A DNA stretch of 50,465 nt from a virus, in IMG/VR virus record IMGVR_UViG_3300027525_000006, positions 1 through 50,465 of that record, one strand, 5' to 3'. The position numbers and the translations under genes were made by a program. The notes under the pieces are model-generated. The model worked only from the letters and a program-made list of their open reading frames with translations, was not told the DNA's origin and did not search any database. Positions 7,955 through 16,382 of this stretch are shown in pieces (the stretch's first letter is position 1; each line of letters opens with the position of its first letter).

Positions 7955-9454
7955 TTGGTACTAACTTTAACAGACGACAATCTATATTTAAGGATTGACG
8001 AAGCTACTGAACTAGAAATAGAACAGGTTAGAATTTCACTTACGAAAAGAATCGAAAGTTGGAGATTTAACCCACTAGTTAAGAGGGGCGTTTGGGATGG
8101 GTATGTCACTTACATCAAGGATGACAAATGGATACCGGCTGGACTGTGGAGATATGTGATTGATGTTTGTAAAGAATATAATTTTGAAGTTCAGGTTAAT
8201 GGTATTCGTAGATTAATAGATCCAGATATCTCCGCCGAAACCTTTGAAAAATGGGCGCTTGATTTCTTTAAGGGCTCTGAGATCACTCCTCGAGACTATC
8301 AAATTGAAACAGCATACAATATCTTAAAGTTTAGAAAGTGTCTAGCAGAGCTTGCAACAAGTGCTGGTAAGACTCTAATATCTTTCTTGACTATTGCATA
8401 TATGTTAGAAAAGAAAAAGGCAGAACGTATTTTGTTCATCGTTCCTAATGTTTCTCTAGTTGTTCAGGCACATGAAGATTTTCATGATTATAATTATATG
8501 AATAAAGTTGATTTAAGAATTCAACAAATTTTTGCAGGTCAAAAAATTAAATCAAATAAAAATATTGTAATAGGTACATACCAATCTTTGATTAAAAAAT
8601 CAGTAGAGTACTTTGAGCAATTTGACGCAGTTATTGTTGACGAAACTCACAAGGCAAAATCAGCGTCTATTAAAACCATTTTACAGAAATGTACTAAAGC
8701 GCAATATAGATATGGGTTATCTGGTACTATTCCAAAGGATGGAACTTTAGATAAATTAACATTAATGAGTCAAACTGGCCCGGTAATTAGTGAAGTAAAG
8801 GCAAGTTTCTTACAAGATCAAGGTCACATTGCGAAGTGTGTGGTTAAAGTAATTGAAATGAATTACGCAACCGATTCACAACGATTAGCATTTCAAGAAT
8901 TAGCACAAAATAAATACGACAGTAAAGATGTATTCCAATTGGAACAAAATTTTATCATTAATAGCGAAGGTCGTCTTGACTTTATTTCAAGCGTTATCGC
9001 CAGAGTACCACGCAATTCCCTTGTACTTTTCCACAGGATTGAACATGGTAAAAGGTTATATGAGAAACTACGACAAGAGAGTAATAAGAGGGTTTATTAT
9101 GTTGATGGCGGTACAGACAAAGATATTCGCGAAGAATACAAGAAAAAAATGGAAGCAGGAGAGGAAGTGGTTATTGTCGCCTCGTATGGTACATTCTCCA
9201 CAGGTATCTCGATTAAGAAAATTCACAACATTTTCTTTACAGAATCGTTTAAATCAGAGGTAATTATTAGACAATCAATTGGTAGAGGTTTACGTCAACA
9301 TGAGTCAAAGGATAAAGTGTTAATTGTTGATTTTGTTGACGATATTAGAACCGATGAATGGGATAATTATCTATTTAAACATGGAAAGGCAAGACAAGCA
9401 ATTTATCGACAAGAGAAGTTTGATTACAATATTAAAAGAGTAACCTTTGAATGA
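7955..9454 (+). CDS. uvsW: DNA/RNA helicase UvsW (TTG start as read)
   Basis: 499 aa superfamily-2 helicase. A UvsW-type N-terminal domain (WRFNPLVKRGVWDGYVTYI) is followed by Walker A LATSAGKTL, DEAD-type VDETHKAKS, motif III LSGTI, and motifs V/VI ASYGTFSTGISI and RQSIGRGLRQH. It unwinds branched DNA and R-loops and drives the switch to recombination-dependent replication. The only in-frame start that preserves the conserved N-terminus is TTG at 7955. An ATG 7 bases upstream is out of frame, but dropping one G from TTTTGG would give MTFVLTLTDDN. The start may therefore be a sequencing slip or a true rare start. Confidence 0.93.
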   Translation: MVLTLTDDNLYLRIDEATELEIEQVRISLTKRIESWRFNPLVKRGVWDGYVTYIKDDKWIPAGLWRYVIDVCKEYNFEVQVNGIRRLIDPDISAETFEKWALDFFKGSEITPRDYQIETAYNILKFRKCLAELATSAGKTLISFLTIAYMLEKKKAERILFIVPNVSLVVQAHEDFHDYNYMNKVDLRIQQIFAGQKIKSNKNIVIGTYQSLIKKSVEYFEQFDAVIVDETHKAKSASIKTILQKCTKAQYRYGLSGTIPKDGTLDKLTLMSQTGPVISEVKASFLQDQGHIAKCVVKVIEMNYATDSQRLAFQELAQNKYDSKDVFQLEQNFIINSEGRLDFISSVIARVPRNSLVLFHRIEHGKRLYEKLRQESNKRVYYVDGGTDKDIREEYKKKMEAGEEVVIVASYGTFSTGISIKKIHNIFFTESFKSEVIIRQSIGRGLRQHESKDKVLIVDFVDDIRTDEWDNYLFKHGKARQAIYRQEKFDYNIKRVTFE

Positions 9455-9462
9455 GATATATA
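9455..9462 (+). promoter_or_regulatory. Late promoter candidate GATATATA for the head-protein cluster
   Basis: Exact GATATATA directly after the uvsW stop and about 33 bases before the ATG at 9496. It marks the switch from replication genes to internal head proteins. Confidence 0.55.
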
Positions 9463-9495
9463 AAGTACATGTAAACTAAATAAATTTATTTAAAA

Positions 9496-11364
9496 ATGGC
9501 ACAATTAAACAAAATTAAATCATTTAAGTCTTTTTCAGACGTAATGGCTCAAGATAAGGCCGTTAAAATTGCTGAAGAAAATGCAACAAAGAGAGGCGAA
9601 TTAACAGCTAAAATTGCAGCATTATTAGACGAAATGAATATCACATCATTCGAGGACTTAGAAGAAGATGTAAAAAGAGAATTTATTACTAAAGCATTTG
9701 GTAATGTTTCTGAAGAAGAAGCAGGTATTGAAGCTGAAGAATTAGAAGATGAAACTAAAGTGGTTGATTCAGATGTTGAGCAACCAGAAGACGTTGAAAA
9801 AGAATTAGATCTAGAAGGTGAAGGTGACGCTGAAGGCGATGAAATCGCTGAAGGTAATGCATTCATTTTTGCTGCAGCAAAGGCTAAAGCAGCTGGAGAA
9901 AAGGAATTCGAATTCAATGGTAAAACATATAAAGTAACCTTAAAGAAAGACACGGGTCTTAGAGAATCTGTGCTAATTATTACTGAAGGTACAAGAGGTC
10001 AATTTGGCAAAATTTATAAGACTGGTGAAATTGCATCAGTATATACACATTACGATTCTTATCCAGAAAACATGCTTCCAATCATTAAGAAGGCATACAA
10101 AAAAGGTACAGACGTTGATGCTGTAATCTCTAAAGGAGATAACTCTGGCTTAGAAGCAGATATTAATAAAATGAATTTCTACGGAGATGTTAATAGCATG
10201 AAACCAATGAAAGGTAGTGTTAAAAATCTTAAGAAATACATTAATGACGCCGACAGTAACGGAGCAGAATATGCATATTTATTCGACGAAAGAGATGGTA
10301 AATGGTATATGATCGAATTATACGGTGATAGAGATTTAAAACCTGCATTTGAATCAACACAGGTTGAAGAAGGCAATGCATTTAGTGATGCTGTAAGAAA
10401 AGCTAAAGAAGCTGGTGAAAAAGAATTTGAATTTGAAGGTGAAACTTACAAAGTAGAAGAAGATTTAGAATCAGTTTTATGTGAAGCAACTGTAGAAATG
10501 GATGCAATGGATCCAGATGATAAGGACTTCTTAAAATTTTTAAAGAAGCATAAAGTAACAATCATTGATAAAAAAATGGATGGTCCAGGCGGTGGTAACC
10601 CAGTTATCACAATGCAAGGTAAAAGAAAAGATCTTGAAGCTGTTTTAGCTGATGAAGAATTAGGATGGGCTGATCCAGACCTAGCAGAATATATTGAAGA
10701 ATCAATTTTAATTGAAGCTGCAGTTGAAGAATCAGTAGTTACTGAAGTAAACGAAGCTGAAATTAAGTCTGATGATGAATTCAAAGAATATGCATTTTCA
10801 GTTTTACAAAAAGCTTTTGGCTCTGACTTTGACGAAGCTAAAGCACAGGAAGTTGTTGATGGTATCTTAGGTAAAGTTGACGGAGATTACGGAGCTGCTG
10901 TAGGTATGTTAACATCTTCATTAGGTGAATCATTAGAAGTTAATGAATCTAAAGAAGAGGATGAAGCATATTCAATTATGCAAGACCTTCTTGATGAAAG
11001 AGATCCATTTGAACTAGAAATGATGGAACCAGAAGAAGCTGAAGAGGTAGTTTCTTCATACGGCCACAAGGGTTCTAAAGCAAAGAAAATTGCACAATAC
11101 TTATACAACATGGCTTCAACTGGTGCATTTGAATCAGTAACTAATGAATCAGTTGAAGTTGCCGAAAAAAAAGCTGATGGTACAATCTCCGATGACGAAG
11201 ACGAAAAAAGAGAAGAATTGTTAGGTGAAGTTGAACAAGTAATGGACACTTTACTTAAAAGAATCAAAGAGGTCTCATTTGAGATTGGAGGAAATTTCAG
11301 AGCACCTGGCATTCAACATGATGCTAAAAAGGTGATTGACAGTATGGTCAAAAAGTTTAAATAA
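9496..11364 (+). CDS. Internal head polyprotein 1 (acidic, multi-domain)
   Basis: 622 aa, very acidic. The N-terminal part (to about 75) is helical. Residues about 76-119 (AEELEDETK ... EGEGDAEGDEIAE) are nearly the same as a stretch of the prohead protease/scaffold at 47514. Two copies of a module beginning EGNAF and containing AGEKEFEFxGxTYKV follow (from residues about 119 and 292). Candidate prohead-protease sites are IAE (117-119), ITE (162-164), VEE (290-292), VTE-VNE (415-420), VNE (482-484) and VTNE (about 550). Between these lie what look like separate small domains. I infer a packaged precursor cut into several peptides. The exact cuts, and whether every site is used, are unknown. 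Confidence 0.55.
   Translation: MAQLNKIKSFKSFSDVMAQDKAVKIAEENATKRGELTAKIAALLDEMNITSFEDLEEDVKREFITKAFGNVSEEEAGIEAEELEDETKVVDSDVEQPEDVEKELDLEGEGDAEGDEIAEGNAFIFAAAKAKAAGEKEFEFNGKTYKVTLKKDTGLRESVLIITEGTRGQFGKIYKTGEIASVYTHYDSYPENMLPIIKKAYKKGTDVDAVISKGDNSGLEADINKMNFYGDVNSMKPMKGSVKNLKKYINDADSNGAEYAYLFDERDGKWYMIELYGDRDLKPAFESTQVEEGNAFSDAVRKAKEAGEKEFEFEGETYKVEEDLESVLCEATVEMDAMDPDDKDFLKFLKKHKVTIIDKKMDGPGGGNPVITMQGKRKDLEAVLADEELGWADPDLAEYIEESILIEAAVEESVVTEVNEAEIKSDDEFKEYAFSVLQKAFGSDFDEAKAQEVVDGILGKVDGDYGAAVGMLTSSLGESLEVNESKEEDEAYSIMQDLLDERDPFELEMMEPEEAEEVVSSYGHKGSKAKKIAQYLYNMASTGAFESVTNESVEVAEKKADGTISDDEDEKREELLGEVEQVMDTLLKRIKEVSFEIGGNFRAPGIQHDAKKVIDSMVKKFK
9721..9852 (+). repeat. Acidic module shared with the prohead protease/scaffold gene
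   Basis: Encodes GIxAEELEDETKxVDSDVE and DLEGEGDAEG, also found at 48663-48793 in the gp21-gp22 fusion with only scattered differences. This is dispersed duplication of one module between two head genes. Confidence 0.75.
9850..9936 (+). repeat. GNAF/EFEFxGKTYKV module, copy 1
   Basis: 87-base module paired with a second copy at 10369-10455 inside the same gene. Both copies keep the core GEKEFEF and TYKV. Confidence 0.7.
10369..10455 (+). repeat. GNAF/EFEFxGKTYKV module, copy 2
   Basis: Second copy of the 87-base module, in the same frame and about 520 bases downstream of copy 1. Each copy is preceded by an acidic x-x-E site that fits the prohead protease. Confidence 0.7.
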
Positions 11365-11372
11365 ATTTAGAG

Positions 11373-11409
11373 AAAACTTGACCCGGATTTTTCTGGGTCA
11401 AGTTTTTTT
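11373..11409 (+). terminator. Rho-independent terminator
   Basis: A 12-base stem (AAAACTTGACCC at 11373-11384 with GGGTCAAGTTTT at 11395-11406) and a run of seven T, 9 bases after the stop of the polyprotein gene. Confidence 0.85.
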
Positions 11410-11423
11410 ATTATATTAGCCTT

Positions 11424-11729
11424 ATGAAACACGTTAAACTATTCGAGCAATTTGTTAATGAAGCAGGTATTTTCAATACCTATAATACTATTGTTGGCTA
11501 CGAGCTTAAGAAGTTTATGGATTCATATAAGGAATTACACAAGGACAACCAGGTGATTTACGACAAGAAAGAGGATATTTCTTATGGTATTCGTAAAGGG
11601 TCAAAAGAGGCTCACTGGAAATACTTCCATGATGATGGCAGAATCTATCACTCTGAAAGAGATAGAGATGTTCTTGGTCTAATTCACGGTGCTAAAATGG
11701 TATCAAAAAATCATCCATGGTCAAAATGA
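11424..11729 (+). CDS. Capsid-targeted internal head protein (101 aa)
   Basis: Begins MKHVKLFEQFVNEAG: the short lysine-starting amphipathic peptide plus V-N-E that recurs through this cluster and resembles the T4 capsid-targeting peptide MKTYQEFIAEA. The predicted mature part (after residue 13) is about 88 aa, basic and aromatic (HWKYFHDDGRIYHSERDRD). No family recognised. Its stop overlaps the next gene's ATG (ATGA), so they are co-translated. Function after packaging is unknown; T4 proteins of this type are injected with the DNA. Confidence 0.6.
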   Translation: MKHVKLFEQFVNEAGIFNTYNTIVGYELKKFMDSYKELHKDNQVIYDKKEDISYGIRKGSKEAHWKYFHDDGRIYHSERDRDVLGLIHGAKMVSKNHPWSK

Positions 11730-12313
11730 AACACATAAAACTATTTGAACAATTTATAAATGAAGGTTTTGATAAACCTTTACATAAAAAGATATTGAAA
11801 TTTATTGAATCTACTAAAACATATATGGAGGTTTATGATGAAAACAATACCGAAGAGATCTTGTTACAAACAAGAGAAAATGGTGATGTTGGATACGAAG
11901 AAGTAAGTGATATAGATATCGCAGAAGCCGAAAGAGTTCAGAAATTGATTAAAAATAAGTTTCCAGATTTAAGAGTTAGTATTGAAGAAGTTGATGAATG
12001 GGTACATTTAAACATTTTAGGACCTAAAGTACCAGAATACAGATACAAATTCCAAAAAGCAGATCCAAAAACAGGCTCAGGTTTTTCTGAAACTTTTAAT
12101 ACATTTGATGAGATGCTTAAAAAACGAAAAACATTTGTTGGCGGTGTTAATTGGAAAGATGTTAAAAAGAATTTAGATAAAATAACAGACTATCCAAATA
12201 ACTTATTTACTGGCTGGCACTCTAGTAATAAAATTGTAATATCTAAGGCTGGCGATAGAGGTAATGACTGGGGCTATGACTTTTATGTATATAAATTAAA
12301 GGACGAAGAATAA
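11726..12313 (+). CDS. Capsid-targeted internal head protein (195 aa)
   Basis: The ATG at 11726, overlapping the previous stop as ATGA, gives MKHIKLFEQFINEGF, matching the other leaders; an in-frame ATG three codons upstream would add MVK and spoil the match. The I-N-E site ends at residue 13. The mature part is mixed alpha/beta and not recognised. It contains an aromatic-rich C-terminal region (NLFTGWHSSNKIVISKAG, then WGYDFYVYKL). Confidence 0.6.
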   Translation: MKHIKLFEQFINEGFDKPLHKKILKFIESTKTYMEVYDENNTEEILLQTRENGDVGYEEVSDIDIAEAERVQKLIKNKFPDLRVSIEEVDEWVHLNILGPKVPEYRYKFQKADPKTGSGFSETFNTFDEMLKKRKTFVGGVNWKDVKKNLDKITDYPNNLFTGWHSSNKIVISKAGDRGNDWGYDFYVYKLKDEE

Positions 12314-12315
12314 TT

Positions 12316-12645
12316 ATGAAACACATAAAACTATTTGAAGCTTTCTTAAATGAAAGAGCAGCAGACTATGAATACTTAGTAGATCTATTGTTAAACGCTG
12401 ATTTAAAATACGACGTTTATTACAATAACTCTTGGAGAGTTGTTAATGTTGGTGGTACAGGGTATGATAAAGGTGATTTAGTTAAGCAGTTTAATGCTAA
12501 ACCAGGCCAATCTCAAAAAATTAAGGATAACTTCTATTTAGCAGCTCAAAACCCTGCTGAAACAATGAAGCAAATTGATAAACTTACAAAAGGTAAAATT
12601 GAAGTAAAGCAAGAAGGTAGCTTATTAAAATACACTGTAAAATAA
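12316..12645 (+). CDS. Capsid-targeted internal head protein (109 aa)
   Basis: Begins MKHIKLFEAFLNERA with L-N-E ending at residue 13, the best match in the cluster to the (L/I)-x-E consensus of the T4 gp21 protease. The remainder (about 96 aa) is small, basic and beta/alpha mixed, with no recognised family. It is separated from both neighbours by 1-2 bases. Confidence 0.6.
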   Translation: MKHIKLFEAFLNERAADYEYLVDLLLNADLKYDVYYNNSWRVVNVGGTGYDKGDLVKQFNAKPGQSQKIKDNFYLAAQNPAETMKQIDKLTKGKIEVKQEGSLLKYTVK

Positions 12646-12646
12646 A

Positions 12647-13939
12647 ATGAAATTACTTCTAACATATCAAGAGTTCTTAATTGAAAAAGCAAACCGAGAT
12701 CTAAATGAGTGGAGAGATTCTCAACTTATTATGGAAGGTGGTGCAGCGGGCCACATGAGTCACCCGTTTGATGAGACTGATTTGACCTTTGGAGATTTCA
12801 AGAAAATCATTGAGAAGGGCTTGAGTGGTAATCTACACTTTGAAGAAGAACCTACTGAGAAGACCGATGGTCAAAATGTATTCGCAACTGTTCAAGACGG
12901 CGAAGTTAAATTTGCTCGTAATAAAACAGAATTAAAGTATCCTATGGATCTTAAAACTTTTAAGCAAAAGTTTGAAGGTCACCCAAGTAAAATGGTTGAG
13001 GAAACGTTCCAATTTGCAGCTGAAGATTTAGCAAAAGCTCTAATTAAATTATCAGCCAAAGATTTAGAAGCGTTTGACAATGGTAAGAACTTCATGAATA
13101 TGGAGTTAATTTACTCAAAGAATCCAAACGTCATCTATTACGATAGAGATGTTATTCAATTCCATGGAATTAAAAAGACAGATGGCGAAGGTAATATTAT
13201 TGGAGAAGAATCAAGTTACGCTAAAAGTATCGCAGCAGCTTTAGAAAAAGTTAAAGCAAACGTTGGTAATACTTTTACAATTATTCCTCCACAGGTTATT
13301 AAACTAGGTAAAGATATGAACTTTGATCAAAATAAGGCTAAGTTCTTTAAACAAGTTCAAGATCTACAGGATCGTTATAAATTAACAGATGCTGATGAAG
13401 TTTCAATGTATCATGAGATGTGGTGGAGAGAACAAATTGATCAAAACTTTCCAGGTTTATCACAGGATATTAAAGAAGGTCTCTTACTAAGATGGGCGTA
13501 TCAAGACAAAAAGACTCTTAATATGAGATCACTTGATAAAGAAGTGGGTAAAGAAGGAGCAGCAAAGGTTAAAGAATTTGATAAGATTTCAGGTCAAAAG
13601 TACAAAGAGAACATTAGACCATTTGAAGACTTATTCTTAGAACTAGGAAGCGTTATTCTTAAAAACGCAAGTAATTTTGTTGCTGCTAACCCAAGTGCAG
13701 AAATGCAAAGATTACACAATCAAATTAGAACAGAAGCCGATAAAATTAAAAAAGGTGGAGATGTCAAGCAGGTTGAAAAAGTAATGTCAGAACTTGACCG
13801 TTTAAATAGAATTGGAGGCATTGAATCCATTATTCCAACTGAAGGTATTGTATTTAGATATAAGGGTAAAGTAATGAAACTTACAGGTACATTTGCTGCA
13901 ATTAATCAGTTGATGGGTATTATAAAATACGGTAGATAA
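12647..13939 (+). CDS. Capsid-targeted ligase-like nucleotidyltransferase
   Basis: 430 aa. The leader MKLLLTYQEFLIEKA shares TYQEF with the T4 internal-protein leader and ends in L-I-E (11-13). The body shows the spaced motifs of the polynucleotide ligase/capping fold: motif I K72-T-D-G, motif III-like NMELIY (M152, E153), motif IV E399-G-I-V and motif V V-M-K411-L. Such proteins form a covalent nucleotide-lysine intermediate and seal or cap nucleic acid ends. The gap between motifs III and IV is long and filled by a helical insertion. The ligase-like call rests on motif order. Substrate (DNA or RNA) and activity are not known, and a non-ligase nucleotidyltransferase is possible. Confidence 0.6.
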   Translation: MKLLLTYQEFLIEKANRDLNEWRDSQLIMEGGAAGHMSHPFDETDLTFGDFKKIIEKGLSGNLHFEEEPTEKTDGQNVFATVQDGEVKFARNKTELKYPMDLKTFKQKFEGHPSKMVEETFQFAAEDLAKALIKLSAKDLEAFDNGKNFMNMELIYSKNPNVIYYDRDVIQFHGIKKTDGEGNIIGEESSYAKSIAAALEKVKANVGNTFTIIPPQVIKLGKDMNFDQNKAKFFKQVQDLQDRYKLTDADEVSMYHEMWWREQIDQNFPGLSQDIKEGLLLRWAYQDKKTLNMRSLDKEVGKEGAAKVKEFDKISGQKYKENIRPFEDLFLELGSVILKNASNFVAANPSAEMQRLHNQIRTEADKIKKGGDVKQVEKVMSELDRLNRIGGIESIIPTEGIVFRYKGKVMKLTGTFAAINQLMGIIKYGR

Positions 13940-13940
13940 A

Positions 13941-14483
13941 ATGAAAAAAGTTAAATTATTTGAAGCATTTATTACAGAAGGAAAATGGTCTAAAATTATG
14001 ACTGGAGTTAAAAAAGGTTCTAAGTCAGGTCCATGGACGGTAGTGGTTATCAAAGATGGTAAGGTTATCGACCAATTGCATGTTGATATAATGGATGCTA
14101 TTCCAGCATCTTATGAAGCTGCCAAAAGAAAACATCCTAACTCTAAAATTTCTATTGAAGATAACGAGGGTATGATTGTATATAATGAATCAGTAGTTAA
14201 TGAAGCTGTTGCAATGAGTTTAGATCAAATGACAGATTGGTTAGAAGACGAACTTGGGTTTAGATTTGTTGATACGACAGAAAGATTTAACGGTAGTAAA
14301 GGTGGTATTTGGTTAGCAGCAGACGACAAGGAAGAATTTAAAGGTAAAGTAGTTTATGACTACTATGCAAAAAGCCCTGCTTATGAAATGGGAGTTTTAA
14401 AAACGTTTGCAAAAGAATTGCAAAAAAGAGGATGGTATAGTGAATTTTACGATCCAGGAACTGTGATGCTCTGGCAAAAATAA
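13941..14483 (+). CDS. Capsid-targeted two-domain internal head protein
   Basis: 180 aa. The leader MKKVKLFEAFITEGK carries I-T-E. A first small basic domain (about 14-80) follows, then the linker NESVVNEAVAM with V-N-E at 86-88, then a second domain of about 90 aa (MTDWLEDELGFRFVDTTE ... GWYSEFYDPGTVMLWQK). The same ESVVNEA linker separates domains in the gene at 20638. I infer two mature proteins released from one precursor. Neither domain is recognised. Confidence 0.6.
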   Translation: MKKVKLFEAFITEGKWSKIMTGVKKGSKSGPWTVVVIKDGKVIDQLHVDIMDAIPASYEAAKRKHPNSKISIEDNEGMIVYNESVVNEAVAMSLDQMTDWLEDELGFRFVDTTERFNGSKGGIWLAADDKEEFKGKVVYDYYAKSPAYEMGVLKTFAKELQKRGWYSEFYDPGTVMLWQK

Positions 14484-14498
14484 GATTAAATAAAAATT

Positions 14499-16382
14499 AT
14501 GGCACTTAAAAAATTAAGAGAACATTTTCAGGAGACAAACTCAAATGCTTTTCAAAAGCTATTGAGCAATAGAGTAATGGTTGTTGAAAAAATTTCAGCA
14601 CCATCTTTTTACGTTCGTAGAGTTAATGATAAATTTGAATTTTACAAATCTTCAAATGGAGAACCACTTACTATCGTAGATCGTACTATTATGTCATTAT
14701 ATGAAATTGCAATTAAACATATTCAAAGTTTAGATCCAACTTCTAAAGAATCTCTTCCACATGATTTTAAGTTTGGTTTTGAATATTTACCAGAAGAAAA
14801 GGTGTCACGTTTTGAATACACTAAAACACCAAACAATACTTTAATCTTAACTCATATTCAACAATTAACCGAGAGCGGTAAAGTTAAAAAAACAATTATA
14901 GATCCTACTATCATTAAGAAGTGGTCTAAAGTATTAGACGTTGAACCACAAACTGTTTTATTTGACGGTATGTTAACTTCAATGCAAAAAGAAAAACTAA
15001 CAAGATTGTTAGAAATGAATGATAAAGAGTTTTCTGCTAACTATGATTATTTAACAGAAACTGAAAATATGACATCATTCACTAAAGAAATTTACAAGAT
15101 CTTTAATCCAAATGCGCATGCTACGATTTTACAAGAAGATTTAGAAAAAGAAATTGATGGATTAATTCTTAACTTCGCAGAAGGTAAAAAAATCTATTCA
15201 TATAAACTTGAAGACTTTATGAGACAATCTCTTAATGAAGGTCGCGAAAGTTCTCATATTTATCAAATCACAGTTGCGGATCTTTTAGAATATTTCATTA
15301 ACTATGATTTCAGTGAAATTCAATTAGTTGAAGAGACCGCTGATCATAGATATATCGAATTAATGTCAATTGCGTTTAATGAATATGTTACAAAGAACGC
15401 ATCTAAATATATTGGAGTTAACTTTGAAAGCGCTGAATTCTCAAGTGCAGAATCATTCAAGTTAAACACTAACTTTGTTAAAAACGAGAAAACACTACGT
15501 CACGTTTCAAATGAAGTTCTTTCTGAATTGTTTAAAATTACTTTAGGTACTTTTAGAAAGAAGAGAACAAAGACATCAGATATCATTAACGATGATATGA
15601 TGAAGCAAATGAATGAAGTTATCGATACTATTAATCAGGTTGTTTTCGTAGAGAACACTGATGAAAATTCTATTTATGATTATAAGAACTTTATGTTGCA
15701 TAATAATATTAAGACAAAAATGAGTTTAAACGAAGCATTAAAAATTAATCATGGTGAACAAGGCGCTGAACCAGTAAATATGTTTGTTGGAAGATTTCAA
15801 CCATTTACATTAGGTCATGCTAAAGTTCTTGAAACTATTCACAAACAAAATGGTTTTCCAGTTGTTGTATTCTTAGTTAAATCTAAGACTGTAAAAAAAG
15901 GTGATGAATTTAGCAGACCATATGATGAAAAATTACAGGTTGAAATGTTCAAACAGGTTCAAAAACAATATCCATTCCTAAAAGAAATCATTGTAGTTTC
16001 TTCAGCGGCAATCGATATGATGTTTAATGAACTACGTCCTAAATATGAACCAGTTCTTTGGGGAACAGGAACAGATAGAATGAAAGCATACGGTTATCAA
16101 GTTAATAATGATTCTTATAGAGATCAATTAAATGTCCGTAAAGACTTTAGCCTTTATGAAATTCCAAGAACTGACGATAATATTTCTGCTACTAAAGTTC
16201 GTAACGCAATGTTAGATGGTGATGAAGCTTCATTTAAAGCAATGACTCCTAAAGCGCTTCATAAGATGTATAAGACTTTAAAAACACAATTAGAAAAGTC
16301 TATGAATTTAATCACTGCATCTAAAGATCAACCAGAAGGTTTAATGACCTTTGAACAATTTATGAATAAACTACAAGGATAA
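14499..16382 (+). CDS. Ligase-like domain fused to a NadM-type adenylyltransferase, head-cluster enzyme
   Basis: 627 aa. The N-terminal half has ligase/capping-fold traces: VVEKISAPSFYV (K31), GFEYLPE (motif III), EIDGLIL (218-223) and YSYKLED (motif V), although motif I lacks the usual K-x-D-G. The C-terminal half is a HIGH-superfamily nucleotidylyltransferase: GRFQPFTLGH (431-440) and ISATKVR (562-568), most like NMN adenylyltransferases of the NadM/NadR type. It may make NAD from NMN, or adenylylate another substrate. The protein ends MTFEQFMNKLQG, a C-terminal echo of the capsid-targeting peptide, while its own N-terminus only has LREHFQET. The fusion and its packaging are inferred. Confidence 0.65.
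   Translation: MALKKLREHFQETNSNAFQKLLSNRVMVVEKISAPSFYVRRVNDKFEFYKSSNGEPLTIVDRTIMSLYEIAIKHIQSLDPTSKESLPHDFKFGFEYLPEEKVSRFEYTKTPNNTLILTHIQQLTESGKVKKTIIDPTIIKKWSKVLDVEPQTVLFDGMLTSMQKEKLTRLLEMNDKEFSANYDYLTETENMTSFTKEIYKIFNPNAHATILQEDLEKEIDGLILNFAEGKKIYSYKLEDFMRQSLNEGRESSHIYQITVADLLEYFINYDFSEIQLVEETADHRYIELMSIAFNEYVTKNASKYIGVNFESAEFSSAESFKLNTNFVKNEKTLRHVSNEVLSELFKITLGTFRKKRTKTSDIINDDMMKQMNEVIDTINQVVFVENTDENSIYDYKNFMLHNNIKTKMSLNEALKINHGEQGAEPVNMFVGRFQPFTLGHAKVLETIHKQNGFPVVVFLVKSKTVKKGDEFSRPYDEKLQVEMFKQVQKQYPFLKEIIVVSSAAIDMMFNELRPKYEPVLWGTGTDRMKAYGYQVNNDSYRDQLNVRKDFSLYEIPRTDDNISATKVRNAMLDGDEASFKAMTPKALHKMYKTLKTQLEKSMNLITASKDQPEGLMTFEQFMNKLQG

Noticed and set aside
9549-11312. Long Ser-rich reverse-strand open frames opposite polyprotein 1
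   Set aside because: They are mirror images of Glu/Ala/Lys-rich codons, have no start context or promoter, and overlap a well-supported gene.
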